Shown in pieces: positions 8,780-16,959 of a DNA stretch of 64,000 nt. Made by a program: the position numbers and the translations under genes. The notes below the pieces were generated by a model. The model was not told the DNA's origin. It worked only from the letters and a program-made list of their open reading frames with translations, and did not search any database. Numbering within the stretch: the first letter of the stretch is position 1; every line of letters begins with the position of its first letter. Source of the DNA: DATLLN01 sp963809205 (GTDB taxonomy: Bacteria > Actinomycetota > Thermoleophilia > Gaiellales > JAICJC01); NCBI GenBank assembly GCA_963809205.1, contig CAWEIS010000025.1, positions 186,001 to 250,000 on the forward strand, given 5' to 3'.

Positions 8780-9873
8780 TGGGCCACAAAGTCCATCCCG
8801 GCGGGCTTCGCGTCGGCATCATCCACACCTGGAAGTCGAACTGGTTCACCAGCGACAAGGACTTCCCGGAGTATCTCGCCGAGGACACCAAGATCCGCGA
8901 GCACATCTACGGCAAGCTGTCCCACGCCGGACTGTCCGACATCCACATCCGCAAGGACAAGCAGCGGATCACGGTCGACATCTACACCGCCCGACCGGGC
9001 ATCGTGATCGGCAAGTCGGGGTCGGAGGTCGACGCGCTCCGCAAGGAGCTGCACGGCATGACCGGTAAGTCGGTGCAGGTCAACATCACCGAGATCAAGC
9101 GGCCCGAGCTGGACGCCAAGCTGGTGGCCCAGTCGATCGCCGAGCAGCTGCAGAACCGCGTGTCCTTCCGGCGCGCCATGAAGCGGTCGCTGTCATCGTC
9201 GATGCGGTCCGGCGCAATGGGCGTGAAGATCCGCTGCGGCGGCCGCCTGGGCGGCTCCGAGATGTCGCGTTCCGAGCAGTACTCCGAGGGCCGCGTCCCG
9301 CTGCACACGCTGCGCGCGGACATCGACTACGGCTTCGCCGAGGCCAAGACGACCTTCGGCCGGATCGGCGTCAAGGTCTGGATCAACAAGGGCGAGATCA
9401 TGCCCGAGGGCTTCGAGCGAGACGCCCAGCAGACGCGTCTGGGCGACGTCGATGCTCGGCGCCGCCGCGGCGGACGCCCCGGTGCAACGGAGGAGCTCGG
9501 CCCCACGCGCCCGTCGCGGCGCGGCGGTGGCGGTGGTGGTGGCGGCGGGCGTCCTCGTCGTCCTCGTGGCGGCGACGGCGCGCAGCCCGGTGGCTCGGGA
9601 CGGCGGTCGCGATCGCGGCCCCAGTCCGACGCCCCGAAGCCCGCGGATCAGGCGGCGCCCGAGAAGGCGAAGCCGGAGACGGCCGCTCCCGAGAAGGCGA
9701 AGCCGGAGACGGCCGCAGCTCCGGAGACGGCTGCCCTCGAGACCGCTGCTCCGGAGGCTCCGGCCCCCGAGGCAGCCCCGGCCCCCGAGGCCGCTGCGAC
9801 CGCCCCGGAGGCTCCGGCCCCCAAGGATGCGCCCGAGGCTCCGGCCGAGCCGAGCGAGGGGAGTGACAGCTAG
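8779..9873 (+). CDS. rpsC: 30S ribosomal protein S3 with long C-terminal tail
   Basis: The S3 core occupies residues 1 to about 212, with the KH-domain IGKSG loop (78-82) and the C-terminal S3 domain ending at INKGEIMPEG. The remaining ~150 residues are an extension: an Arg/Gly part with an eight-glycine run (about 249-257), then Pro/Ala/Glu/Lys repeats including two tandem copies of a ten-residue unit. At 364 aa it is well beyond the usual 210-280. The core lies at the mRNA entry channel and contributes helicase activity there. The role of the tail is unknown. Confidence 0.96.
   Translation: MGHKVHPGGLRVGIIHTWKSNWFTSDKDFPEYLAEDTKIREHIYGKLSHAGLSDIHIRKDKQRITVDIYTARPGIVIGKSGSEVDALRKELHGMTGKSVQVNITEIKRPELDAKLVAQSIAEQLQNRVSFRRAMKRSLSSSMRSGAMGVKIRCGGRLGGSEMSRSEQYSEGRVPLHTLRADIDYGFAEAKTTFGRIGVKVWINKGEIMPEGFERDAQQTRLGDVDARRRRGGRPGATEELGPTRPSRRGGGGGGGGGRPRRPRGGDGAQPGGSGRRSRSRPQSDAPKPADQAAPEKAKPETAAPEKAKPETAAAPETAALETAAPEAPAPEAAPAPEAAATAPEAPAPKDAPEAPAEPSEGSDS
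9655..9714 (+). repeat. Two-copy 30-bp tandem repeat inside rpsC
   Basis: Two adjacent 30-bp units, nearly identical (GCGCCC versus GCTCCC at the start, otherwise the same), encode the repeated AAPEKAKPET block of the S3 tail. The unit length keeps the reading frame, so copy number could change without breaking the gene. Confidence 0.8.
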
Positions 9874-10301
9874 TGCTGCTCCCCAAGCGAACCAAGTACC
9901 GCAAGGTGCACCGCGGCCGCCGCCGAGGGCTGTCCCGGGCGGGCACGCGCGTGCAGTTCGGCGAGTACGGGCTGAAGGCGCTCGAGGAGGGGTGGGTCAC
10001 CAACCGTCAGATCGAGGCCGCCCGTATCGCGATGACCCGCAAGATCAAGCGCGGCGGCAAGGTCTGGATCACGATCTTCCCGGACAAGTCGGTGACCAAG
10101 AAGCCGGCCGAGACGCGGATGGGCTCCGGCAAGGGCTCGCCCGAGTTCTGGGTTGCCGTGGTCAGGCCGGGCCGCGTCATGTTCGAGCTGTCGGGCGTCC
10201 CCGAGCCGCTGGCGCGGGAGGCGATCCGCCTGGCCGCGATGAAGCTTCCGGTCAAGGCGAAGTTCGTGAAGCGCGAGGAGGATCCCTTTGAAGGCCAATG
10301 A
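9873..10301 (+). CDS. rplP: 50S ribosomal protein L16
   Basis: 142 residues with a GTG start overlapping the rpsC stop by one base. MLLPKRTKYRK at the N-terminus and the RMGSGKGSPEFWVAVV segment are typical. L16 organises the A-site region of the 50S subunit. Its 3' end overlaps the next gene by 14 nt. Confidence 0.97.
   Translation: MLLPKRTKYRKVHRGRRRGLSRAGTRVQFGEYGLKALEEGWVTNRQIEAARIAMTRKIKRGGKVWITIFPDKSVTKKPAETRMGSGKGSPEFWVAVVRPGRVMFELSGVPEPLAREAIRLAAMKLPVKAKFVKREEDPFEGQ
10275..10283 (+). promoter_or_regulatory. Strong Shine-Dalgarno fixing the rpmC TTG start
   Basis: GAGGAGGAT inside the end of rplP lies 4 nt before TTG at 10288. It supports the rare TTG start over the downstream in-frame alternatives. 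Confidence 0.65.
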
Positions 10302-10506
10302 TCTTCGCGACCAGCTGACGACCGACGCCGAGCTGGCCCGCGCCCTCGACGACAAGCGCCAGGAGCTGTTCAACCTGCGCTTCCAGCACGCCACCGGCGC
10401 GCTCGAGAACACCGCCGCGCTGGCCGGCGTCAAGCGCGAGATCGCGCGCCTGCTCACCATCAGTCACGAGCGGGCCGCTGAAGCCCGGAAGGTGCAGACC
10501 TCATGA
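10288..10506 (+). CDS. rpmC: 50S ribosomal protein L29
   Basis: 72 residues starting with TTG. LRDQLTTDAEL, the KRQELFNLRFQ helix and VKREIARL match L29, a tunnel-exit protein next to L23. The start is inside rplP and is supported by a strong Shine-Dalgarno sequence. The stop overlaps rpsQ by 4 nt. Confidence 0.95.
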   Translation: MKANDLRDQLTTDAELARALDDKRQELFNLRFQHATGALENTAALAGVKREIARLLTISHERAAEARKVQTS

Positions 10507-10781
10507 GCGATACCACCACCGAAACCGAGGCCAGGACGCGCCGCAAGGAACGCCGCGGCGTGGTCGTCTCGGACGCCATGGACAAGACCGTGGTCGTCCG
10601 CGTCGACATCCTCAAGCCCCACCCCAAGTACCACAAGATGATGCGCCGCTCGATCAAGCTGCACGCCCACGACGAGGCCAACGAGGCCAAGGTCGGCGAC
10701 ATCGTACGTGTCGTCGAGACCCGCCCCCTGTCCAAGAGCAAGCACTGGCGCGTCGCCGAGATCGTCGAGGTGGCTCGGTGA
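10503..10781 (+). CDS. rpsQ: 30S ribosomal protein S17
   Basis: 92 residues. RRGVVVSDAMDKTVVV and the KYHKMMRRSIKLHAHDE segment identify S17, an early-binding 16S rRNA protein. The N-terminus has about ten extra Thr/Glu/Arg residues compared with short family members. It overlaps both neighbours by 4 nt. Confidence 0.96.
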   Translation: MSDTTTETEARTRRKERRGVVVSDAMDKTVVVRVDILKPHPKYHKMMRRSIKLHAHDEANEAKVGDIVRVVETRPLSKSKHWRVAEIVEVAR

Positions 10782-11146
10782 TCCAGGTCGAATCCCGTCT
10801 GCGGGTGGCCGACAACACGGGAGCCCGAGAGCTGCTGTGCATCCGCATCATGGGCGGGAGCCGGCGCCGCTATGCCGGGGTCGGAGATATCATCGTGGGC
10901 ACCGTCAAGCAGGCCACGCCCAACGGCAGCGTCAAGAAGGGCGAGGTCGTGCGGGCGGTCGTGGTGCGCACCAAGAAGCAGCACTCCCGGGAGGACGGCA
11001 CGTACATCGCGTTCGACGAGAACGCGGCCGTCATCATCGACAACCAGCGCAACCCGCGCGGCACCCGCATCTTCGGTCCCGTCGCGCGCGAGCTGCGCGA
11101 GCGCAACTTCATGAAGATCGTCTCACTGGCACCCGAGGTTCTCTAG
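10778..11146 (+). CDS. rplN: 50S ribosomal protein L14
   Basis: 122 residues, the exact family length, with a GTG start. MIQVESRLRVADNTGAREL and the RNFMKIVSLAPEVL end are canonical. It starts the spc-type gene set without any gap from rpsQ. Confidence 0.98.
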   Translation: MIQVESRLRVADNTGARELLCIRIMGGSRRRYAGVGDIIVGTVKQATPNGSVKKGEVVRAVVVRTKKQHSREDGTYIAFDENAAVIIDNQRNPRGTRIFGPVARELRERNFMKIVSLAPEVL

Positions 11147-11497
11147 ATGGCAGCAACGAAGTTCAAGATCAAGAAGGACGACAACGTCCAGGTGATCGCA
11201 GGCAAGGACGCCGGCAAGACCGGCAAGGTGCTGCGCGTTCTCCCTGAGGAGAACCGCGTGCTGGTCGAGAAGCTGAACATGATCAAGCGGCACACCAAGC
11301 CGCGGCCGGCGCCGCGCGCGACCGGCCAGCAGGTCATCCCGGGCGGTGTGATCGAGCGCGAGGCCCCGCTGCACATCTCCAACGTGCAGCTGATCTGCCC
11401 GGCGTGCGGCAAGCCGTCGCGGGTCGGCTTCCGCATCAATGCGGACGGCAACAAGGTGCGCGTCTGCCGCGCCTGCGACAAGGACGTCGACGGATGA
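11147..11497 (+). CDS. rplX: 50S ribosomal protein L24, zinc-ribbon form
   Basis: 116 residues. The KOW motif (about 10-35: DNVQVIAGKDAGKTGKVL) is followed by a C-terminal zinc ribbon with CxxC pairs at 84-87 and 107-110. This is the cysteine-containing version of L24, and it begins directly after the rplN stop. Confidence 0.97.
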   Translation: MAATKFKIKKDDNVQVIAGKDAGKTGKVLRVLPEENRVLVEKLNMIKRHTKPRPAPRATGQQVIPGGVIEREAPLHISNVQLICPACGKPSRVGFRINADGNKVRVCRACDKDVDG

Positions 11498-12054
11498 GCG
11501 CAACCGAGATTCCCACCCCGCGGCTCAAGGAGCGCTATCACGACGAGGTGCGCCCGCGCCTGCAGGAGCGCTTCGAGCACCACAGCAACATGGCCGTCCC
11601 GCGGGTCACCAAGATCACGCTGAACATGGGCGTCGGAGAGGCCAAGACCAACGCCAAGGCGCTGGACGACGCCGTCGAGCAGCTCGCGATCATCACCGGC
11701 CAGCGGCCCGTGATCACCCGCGCGCGGAACTCGATCGCCGGCTTCAAGATCCGCGATGGGATGCCCATCGGCTGCAAGGTGACGTTGCGCGGCGACCGGA
11801 TGTACGAGTTCCTCGACAGGCTGCTGACCATCGCGCTGCCGCGGATCCGCGACTTCCGCGGCATCAACCCGCGCTCGTTCGACGGGCGCGGCAACTTCTC
11901 GATGGGCGTCCGCGAGCAGGTCATCTTCCCCGAGATCGACTACGACGACGTGTCCGAGGTACGGGGCCTCGACATCACGATCACGACCACCGCCACCGAC
12001 GACGACGAGGCACGAGAGCTCCTTCGCGAGCTCGGCATGCCGTTCGCAAGCTGA
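11494..12054 (+). CDS. rplE: 50S ribosomal protein L5
   Basis: 186 residues from the ATG that overlaps rplX by 4 nt. LNMGVGEA, ITGQRPVITRARNSIAGFKIR and NFSMGVREQVIFPEIDYD mark L5, which binds 5S rRNA. An in-frame extension upstream into rplX is not used. Confidence 0.97.
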   Translation: MSATEIPTPRLKERYHDEVRPRLQERFEHHSNMAVPRVTKITLNMGVGEAKTNAKALDDAVEQLAIITGQRPVITRARNSIAGFKIRDGMPIGCKVTLRGDRMYEFLDRLLTIALPRIRDFRGINPRSFDGRGNFSMGVREQVIFPEIDYDDVSEVRGLDITITTTATDDDEARELLRELGMPFAS

Positions 12055-12067
12055 CGAGAAGGACGAG

Positions 12068-12253
12068 ATGGCAACCGAGGCAATGAAGTCGAAGCAGGCG
12101 CGGCCGTCGAAATACAAGACCCGCGCCTACCACCGATGCTCGCGCTGCGGCCGTCCGCGCGCGTACTACCGCAAGTTCGGCGTGTGCCGGATCTGCCTGC
12201 GCGAGCTCGCCCACCAGGGAGTGATCCCGGGCATGACCAAGAGCAGTTGGTGA
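12068..12253 (+). CDS. rpsN: 30S ribosomal protein S14, zinc-binding (type Z)
   Basis: 61 residues, the short zinc form. Cysteines 24, 27, 40 and 43 form the zinc site (CSRCG...CRIC). GAGAAGGACG upstream of the ATG is a plausible ribosome-binding site. Because this is the Zn form, a zinc-independent paralogue elsewhere in the genome is possible. Confidence 0.96.
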   Translation: MATEAMKSKQARPSKYKTRAYHRCSRCGRPRAYYRKFGVCRICLRELAHQGVIPGMTKSSW

Positions 12254-12259
12254 GCACGC

Positions 12260-12655
12260 ATGATTACTGATCCGATCGCTGACATGTTGACCCGCATCCG
12301 CAACGCCAACCAGGCGCTGCACGAAAGCGTCTCGATGCCCAGCTCGGGCATGCGCCGGGAGATCGCGCGCATCCTCGACGAGGAGGGCTACATCGAGGGC
12401 TACGCGATCGCCAAGGGCGACGTCTTCGACACGCTGACGGTGACGCTCAAGTACAGCGCCAGCCGTGAGCGCGTGATCAGCGGCGTCAAGCGCATCTCCA
12501 AGCCCGGCCGGCGCGTCTACGCGCGCAAGGACCGCCCGCACAAGGTGCTCGGCGGCATGGGCATCGCGATCCTGTCTACCTCGAGCGGCGTCGTCACCGG
12601 CCGCCAGGCCCAGGAGAAGGGCGTCGGCGGCGAGGTGCTGTGCTACGTCTGGTGA
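12260..12655 (+). CDS. rpsH: 30S ribosomal protein S8
   Basis: 131 residues. MITDPIADMLTRIRNA at the start and STSSGVVTGRQAQEKGVGGE near the end are diagnostic. S8 is a primary 16S rRNA binder. It sits 6 nt after rpsN. Confidence 0.98.
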   Translation: MITDPIADMLTRIRNANQALHESVSMPSSGMRREIARILDEEGYIEGYAIAKGDVFDTLTVTLKYSASRERVISGVKRISKPGRRVYARKDRPHKVLGGMGIAILSTSSGVVTGRQAQEKGVGGEVLCYVW

Positions 12656-12658
12656 GTC

Positions 12659-13192
12659 ATGAGTCGCATCGGTAAGAAACCCATCCCCATCCCCTCGGGC
12701 GTCGAGGTGTCGATCAGCCCGGGCAGCGTGACCGTCAAGGGCCCGAAGGGCGAGCTGTCGGAGCGCATCAACCCTGACATCTCGGTGGCCCAGGACGACG
12801 GCAACGTGACCGTCACCCGGCCGACCGACCGCGGGCCGCACCGTGCGCTGCACGGGCTGACCCGGTCGCTGGTCGCCAACATGGTCACCGGCGTCACCGA
12901 GGGCTTCGAGAAGCGCCTGGAGATCCAGGGCGTCGGCTACCGCGCGGCGATGAAAGGCCAGGACCTGGAGCTGCAGCTCGGCTTCAGCCATCCGGTCAAC
13001 GTCAAGGCGCCGGACGGCATCAGCTTCGAGGTGCCGCAGCCGACGCAGATCGTCGTCCGCGGGATCTCCAAGCAGCGCGTCGGCGAGACCGCGGCGCAGA
13101 TCCGCAAGTGGCGGCCTCCCGAGCCGTACAAGGGCAAGGGCATCCGCTACGCCGACGAGTACGTGCAGCGCAAGGTCGGAAAGCGAGCGTAA
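12659..13192 (+). CDS. rplF: 50S ribosomal protein L6
   Basis: 177 residues made of two related domains. MSRIGKKPIPIPSGV and the C-terminal RKWRPPEPYKGKGIRYADE motif, which contacts 23S rRNA near the sarcin-ricin loop, are intact. Confidence 0.98.
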   Translation: MSRIGKKPIPIPSGVEVSISPGSVTVKGPKGELSERINPDISVAQDDGNVTVTRPTDRGPHRALHGLTRSLVANMVTGVTEGFEKRLEIQGVGYRAAMKGQDLELQLGFSHPVNVKAPDGISFEVPQPTQIVVRGISKQRVGETAAQIRKWRPPEPYKGKGIRYADEYVQRKVGKRA

Positions 13193-13196
13193 GGCG

Positions 13197-13550
13197 ATGG
13201 CAGTCAAGACCAAGGAACAGGGCCGGCTCCGCCGCCACCGGCGCGTGCGGTCGAAGATCACCGGCACGGCCGACCGACCGCGGCTGGCCGTGTACCGTTC
13301 GAACGCCCGCATCTACGCGCAGGTGATCGACGACGGGTCCCGCCACACGGTGGTCTCGGCTTCCAGCCTCGACAAGGACGTCGCCGGCGCCAAGCGCGCC
13401 GAGCAGGCCGCCCTGGTCGGCAAGCTGCTGGCCGAGCGGGCCAAGGAGGCGGGCGTCAAGGCGGTCGTGTTCGACCGCGGCGGCTACCTCTACCACGGAC
13501 GAGTGAAAGCACTGGCAGACGCCGCTCGTGAAGCGGGATTGGAGTTCTAG
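13197..13550 (+). CDS. rplR: 50S ribosomal protein L18
   Basis: 117 residues. RLRRHRRVRSKITGTADRPR, VYRSNARIYAQVIDD and FDRGGYLYHGRVKALADAAR identify this 5S rRNA-binding protein. The ATG is 4 nt after rplF. Confidence 0.97.
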   Translation: MAVKTKEQGRLRRHRRVRSKITGTADRPRLAVYRSNARIYAQVIDDGSRHTVVSASSLDKDVAGAKRAEQAALVGKLLAERAKEAGVKAVVFDRGGYLYHGRVKALADAAREAGLEF

Positions 13551-13557
13551 GAAGACC

Positions 13558-14133
13558 ATGGCGAGAGACCAGCGAGAGAACCGCGAGCTGCAGGAGCGCG
13601 TGGTCAAGATCAACCGCGTGGCCAAGGTGGTCAAGGGCGGTCGGCGCTTCTCGTTCACGGCGCTGGTGGTGGTCGGCGATGAGGTCGATCGCGTCGGCGT
13701 CGGGTACGGCAAGGCCAACGAGGTGCCGTCCGCGATCGCGAAGGCGGTCGAGGACGCGAAGAAGAACCTGTTCCAGGTGCCGAAGTACAAGACCACGATC
13801 ACCCACCAGGTGATCGGGCACTACGGCGCCGGCCGCGTGATGCTGAAGCCGGCATCCGAGGGCACCGGCGTGATCGCCGGCGCCGGGGTGCGCGCCGTGC
13901 TGGAGCTGGGCGGCGTCCGCGACATCCTGGCGAAGTCGCTGGGCACGGCCAACCCGATCAACCTGCTGATGGCGACCGTCGACGGCCTGAAGAGCCTGAA
14001 GCGTCCCGAGGAGGTGGCGAAGCTTCGCGGCAAGGAGGTGCGCGACGTGATCAAGCCGCACTCCGAGGTCGTCGCCGAGGAGGCCGCCGTCGCCGAGGCG
14101 GAGGCAGCCGCCGCGGCCGGGGCCGAGGGCTGA
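13558..14133 (+). CDS. rpsE: 30S ribosomal protein S5
   Basis: 191 residues from the ATG 7 nt after rplR. The RNA-binding segment ERVVKINRVAKVVKGGRRFS and the GTGVIAGAGVRAVLELGG core are complete. The last ~20 residues (after about 170) are an Ala/Glu tail, a small version of the tails on L22, S3 and L15. The stop overlaps rpmD by one base. Confidence 0.97.
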   Translation: MARDQRENRELQERVVKINRVAKVVKGGRRFSFTALVVVGDEVDRVGVGYGKANEVPSAIAKAVEDAKKNLFQVPKYKTTITHQVIGHYGAGRVMLKPASEGTGVIAGAGVRAVLELGGVRDILAKSLGTANPINLLMATVDGLKSLKRPEEVAKLRGKEVRDVIKPHSEVVAEEAAVAEAEAAAAAGAEG

Positions 14134-14312
14134 TGGCGACGCTCCGCATCACGCAGGTGCGCGGCACCATCCGCACGCGCCCCGAGCACCGGGGCACGAT
14201 GCGCGCGCTCGGCCTGCGCCGGATCAACCAGACCGTGGAGCACACGGACTCGCCGGTGTTGCAGGGCATGCTCCGCAAGGTCGCGAACCTGGTCAAGGTC
14301 GAGGAGGTGTGA
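14133..14312 (+). CDS. rpmD: 50S ribosomal protein L30
   Basis: A 59-residue protein read directly from the sequence: it begins MATLRITQVRGTI, has the GLRRINQTVEH core, and ends NLVKVEEV. It starts at the ATG overlapping the rpsE stop and lies in the expected place between S5 and L15. Confidence 0.95.
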   Translation: MATLRITQVRGTIRTRPEHRGTMRALGLRRINQTVEHTDSPVLQGMLRKVANLVKVEEV

Positions 14313-14319
14313 CGGGCAG

Positions 14320-15000
14320 ATGAGCGACGAGACGCCACTCACGCTGCACACGCTGAAGCCGGCCGAGGGCAGCCACCGCGAGCGCAAGCGCGTCGGCCGG
14401 GGCCACGGCTCCGGCAACGGCAAGACGTCGGGCCGCGGGCACAAAGGCCAGAAGGCCCGCTCGGGCAGCCACAACATGCGCGCGGGCTTCGAGGGCGGCC
14501 AGATGCCGCTGTACATGCGGCTGGGCAAGCTACCAGGATCGAACCACCGGATGTCGATGCCGATGGGGCCGTTCCGCACGCACACCACGCCGGTGAACGT
14601 GCGCAGCCTCGACGCGTTCGATGCCGGCACCGAGGTCACGCCCGAGCTGCTGAAGGCCGCGGGCGTCGTCCGCACGCTCCGTCACCCGGTCAAGATCCTG
14701 GGCACCGGCGAGCTGAAGACGAAGCTGACGGTGCACGCCCACGCGTTCTCCAAGCGCGCGGTCGAGCTGATCGAGAGCGCCGGCGGCACGGTCGTCGTGA
14801 TCGGCGGCGCCGAGCCGGAGGCCGCGCCGAAGCCGGCCGCGAAGCGCAAGCCGAAGGCGGCCGCTGAGCCGGAGACCGAGGCCGCTGAGCCGGAGACCGC
14901 CGAGCCCGAGACCGAGGCTGCGGAGCCGGAGACCGAGGAGCCGGTGGCCGGCGACACAGACGAGGACGCCGCCGGAGACGAGGCTTCCACCCAAGACTAG
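14320..15000 (+). CDS. rplO: 50S ribosomal protein L15 with acidic repeat tail
   Basis: The L15 core (about residues 1-163) has the RKRVGRGHGSGNGKTSGRGHKGQ loop region and the GGTVVVIGG end. It is followed by about 63 residues absent from ordinary L15 (140-160 aa): a short basic Lys/Arg patch, then repeated AEPETEA units and an Asp/Glu-rich end. The basic-then-acidic order resembles the L22 tail. The stop overlaps the secY GTG by one base. Confidence 0.96.
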   Translation: MSDETPLTLHTLKPAEGSHRERKRVGRGHGSGNGKTSGRGHKGQKARSGSHNMRAGFEGGQMPLYMRLGKLPGSNHRMSMPMGPFRTHTTPVNVRSLDAFDAGTEVTPELLKAAGVVRTLRHPVKILGTGELKTKLTVHAHAFSKRAVELIESAGGTVVVIGGAEPEAAPKPAAKRKPKAAAEPETEAAEPETAEPETEAAEPETEEPVAGDTDEDAAGDEASTQD

Positions 15001-16286
15001 TGCTACAGAACTTCCTCAACGCCTGGCGGGTTCCCGACCTCCGTACGAAGCTGCTGTTCACCGCGGCCATGCTCGCGGTGTACCGGTTCGGGTCGTACCT
15101 GCCGGCGCCGGGCGTCAACTCGGACGCCCTGTCCAACCTGCTGGGCGATCAGGCCGGCGTCCTCAGCCTGCTGACGCTGTTCTCGGGCGGCGGGCTGCAG
15201 CGGCTGTCCGTGTTCGCGCTGGGCATCATGCCCTACATCACGGCGTCGATCATCCTGCAGGTGCTGACGCCGGTGTTCCCGACGCTGCAGCAGCTGCAGA
15301 AGGAAGGCGAGCTCGGCCAGCGGCGGATCACGCAGTACACGCGCTACCTGACGGTGGCGCTGTCGGCGATCCAGGCTGCGGGCTACACCTACCTGTTCTC
15401 CAAGGGCTCCGGCGCCCTGGGCGGCCCGGGCGGCAACGGCGCGCTGATCAACGTCTCGATCCGCAACGTCGTGCTGATCATCGTCACCCTGACGGCCGGC
15501 GCGACGCTGCTGATGTGGGTCGGCGAGCTGATCACCCAGCGCGGCATCGGCAACGGCATGTCGCTGCTGATCTTCGCCTCGATCCTGACCAGCGCCCCGG
15601 CCGGCATCTCGGCCTGGTGGAACGGGTCGTCGTTCGAGAAGCTGTCGCTGCCGCTGGTCGTGCTGGGCGTGATCTTCGCGGTCGTCTACGTCCAGGAGGG
15701 CATCCGCAGGATCCCCATCCAGTACGCCAAGCGGATGGTGGGCCGGCGGATGACGTCCGGCGGGTCGACCTACCTGCCGCTGCGCGTCAACATGGCGGGC
15801 GTCATCCCGGTGATCTTCGCGTCGGCCGTGATGCTGTTCCCGGTCACGGTCGCGCAGCTGATCCCGTCCGGCCCGACCCACGACTTCGCCGCGTTCTTCA
15901 GTTACCAGTCCTGGGCGTTCATCCTCGGCGAGGGCGTCCTCATCTTCGCCTTCACGTTCTTCTACGTGGCCGTCGTCTTCAACTCGATCGAGCAGGCCGA
16001 CAACCTCAAGAAGTACGGCGGCTTCATCCCCGGCATCCGGCCGGGCAGGCCGACGGCGATGTATCTGGAGAAGGTGCTGGTGCGGCTGACCGTGGCCGGC
16101 GCGCTGTTCTTGGCGATCGTCGCGATGGCGCCGACGCTGTTCATCAAGTACGCCAACTTCGACCCCACCGTCGCCCGCGCGCTGGGCGGCACCTCGGTGC
16201 TGATCGTGGTCGGCGTCGCGATCGACACCATGCGCCAGATCGAGTCGCAGCTCTCGATGCGCGCTTACAAGGGCTTCCTCAGGTAG
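15000..16286 (+). CDS. secY: Protein translocase subunit SecY
   Basis: 428 residues, the channel subunit of the Sec translocon, with about ten transmembrane segments. LSVFALGIMPYITASIILQ, the cytoplasmic GELGQRRITQYTRYLT loop and the C-terminal MRQIESQLSMRAYKGFL are typical. The GTG start overlaps the rplO stop, its normal place in the spc operon. Confidence 0.98.
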   Translation: MLQNFLNAWRVPDLRTKLLFTAAMLAVYRFGSYLPAPGVNSDALSNLLGDQAGVLSLLTLFSGGGLQRLSVFALGIMPYITASIILQVLTPVFPTLQQLQKEGELGQRRITQYTRYLTVALSAIQAAGYTYLFSKGSGALGGPGGNGALINVSIRNVVLIIVTLTAGATLLMWVGELITQRGIGNGMSLLIFASILTSAPAGISAWWNGSSFEKLSLPLVVLGVIFAVVYVQEGIRRIPIQYAKRMVGRRMTSGGSTYLPLRVNMAGVIPVIFASAVMLFPVTVAQLIPSGPTHDFAAFFSYQSWAFILGEGVLIFAFTFFYVAVVFNSIEQADNLKKYGGFIPGIRPGRPTAMYLEKVLVRLTVAGALFLAIVAMAPTLFIKYANFDPTVARALGGTSVLIVVGVAIDTMRQIESQLSMRAYKGFLR

Positions 16287-16290
16287 CCGC

Positions 16291-16959
16291 GTGCTCGACC
16301 TGATCTTCATGGGTCCCCCCGGCGCCGGGAAGGGCACCCAGGCGGCGCGGATCTGTGCCGAGCGCGGCATCGCCCACATCTCGACCGGCGACATGCTGCG
16401 CGTCCAGCTGGCCGAGGGGACGGAACTCGGCCTGCAGGCCAAGGAGATCATGAACCGCGGCGACCTGGTGCCGGACGCGATCATCATCGGGATGATCCGC
16501 GACCGGCTGTCGCAGCCCGACACCGAGGCCGGCTTCGTGCTGGACGGCTTCCCGCGGACGCTGGCCCAGGCCCAGGCGCTGGACGAGATGCTGGCGTCGA
16601 TCGACCGCACCATCGACTGCGTGCCGGTCTTCGAGGTGGGGCTGGAGACGCTGATCGAGCGGCTCAGCGGCCGCCGGGTCTGCCGTGAGGCGCAGCACGT
16701 GTACCACGTCCGCTTCAACCCGCCCAAGGTCGAGGGCGTCTGCGACATCGACGGGTCCGAGCTGTACCAGCGCGACGACGACAGCGAGGACGTCGTGCGG
16801 ACGCGCTACCAGAAGCAGTGGGTGGAGGCGGCCGGGCCGGTGCTCGACTACTACGACGGCCGCGGCCTGGTCGTGCGGATCGACGCCTCGCTCCCGCGCG
16901 AGCAGGTCGACGCCGAGATCGACCAGGTGATCGAGGGCCTGGGGGAGGCGGCGGCGTGA
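16291..16959 (+). CDS. adk: Adenylate kinase
   Basis: 222 residues, long-LID type. The P-loop GPPGAGKG is at 8-15, with LDGFPRT and the RRxC..R LID following. In zinc-bearing LIDs four ligands are expected. Here Cys131, Cys151 and Asp154 are present, but the residue three after Cys131 is Ala134, so the zinc site looks incomplete. It interconverts ATP + AMP and 2 ADP. GTG start 4 nt after secY; the stop overlaps map by 4 nt. Confidence 0.97.
   Translation: MLDLIFMGPPGAGKGTQAARICAERGIAHISTGDMLRVQLAEGTELGLQAKEIMNRGDLVPDAIIIGMIRDRLSQPDTEAGFVLDGFPRTLAQAQALDEMLASIDRTIDCVPVFEVGLETLIERLSGRRVCREAQHVYHVRFNPPKVEGVCDIDGSELYQRDDDSEDVVRTRYQKQWVEAAGPVLDYYDGRGLVVRIDASLPREQVDAEIDQVIEGLGEAAA

Noticed and set aside
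9529..9555. G-run in rpsC as a possible G-quadruplex
   Set aside because: The GGTGGTGGCGG tract simply encodes polyglycine; runs are too short and irregular to claim a functional quadruplex.
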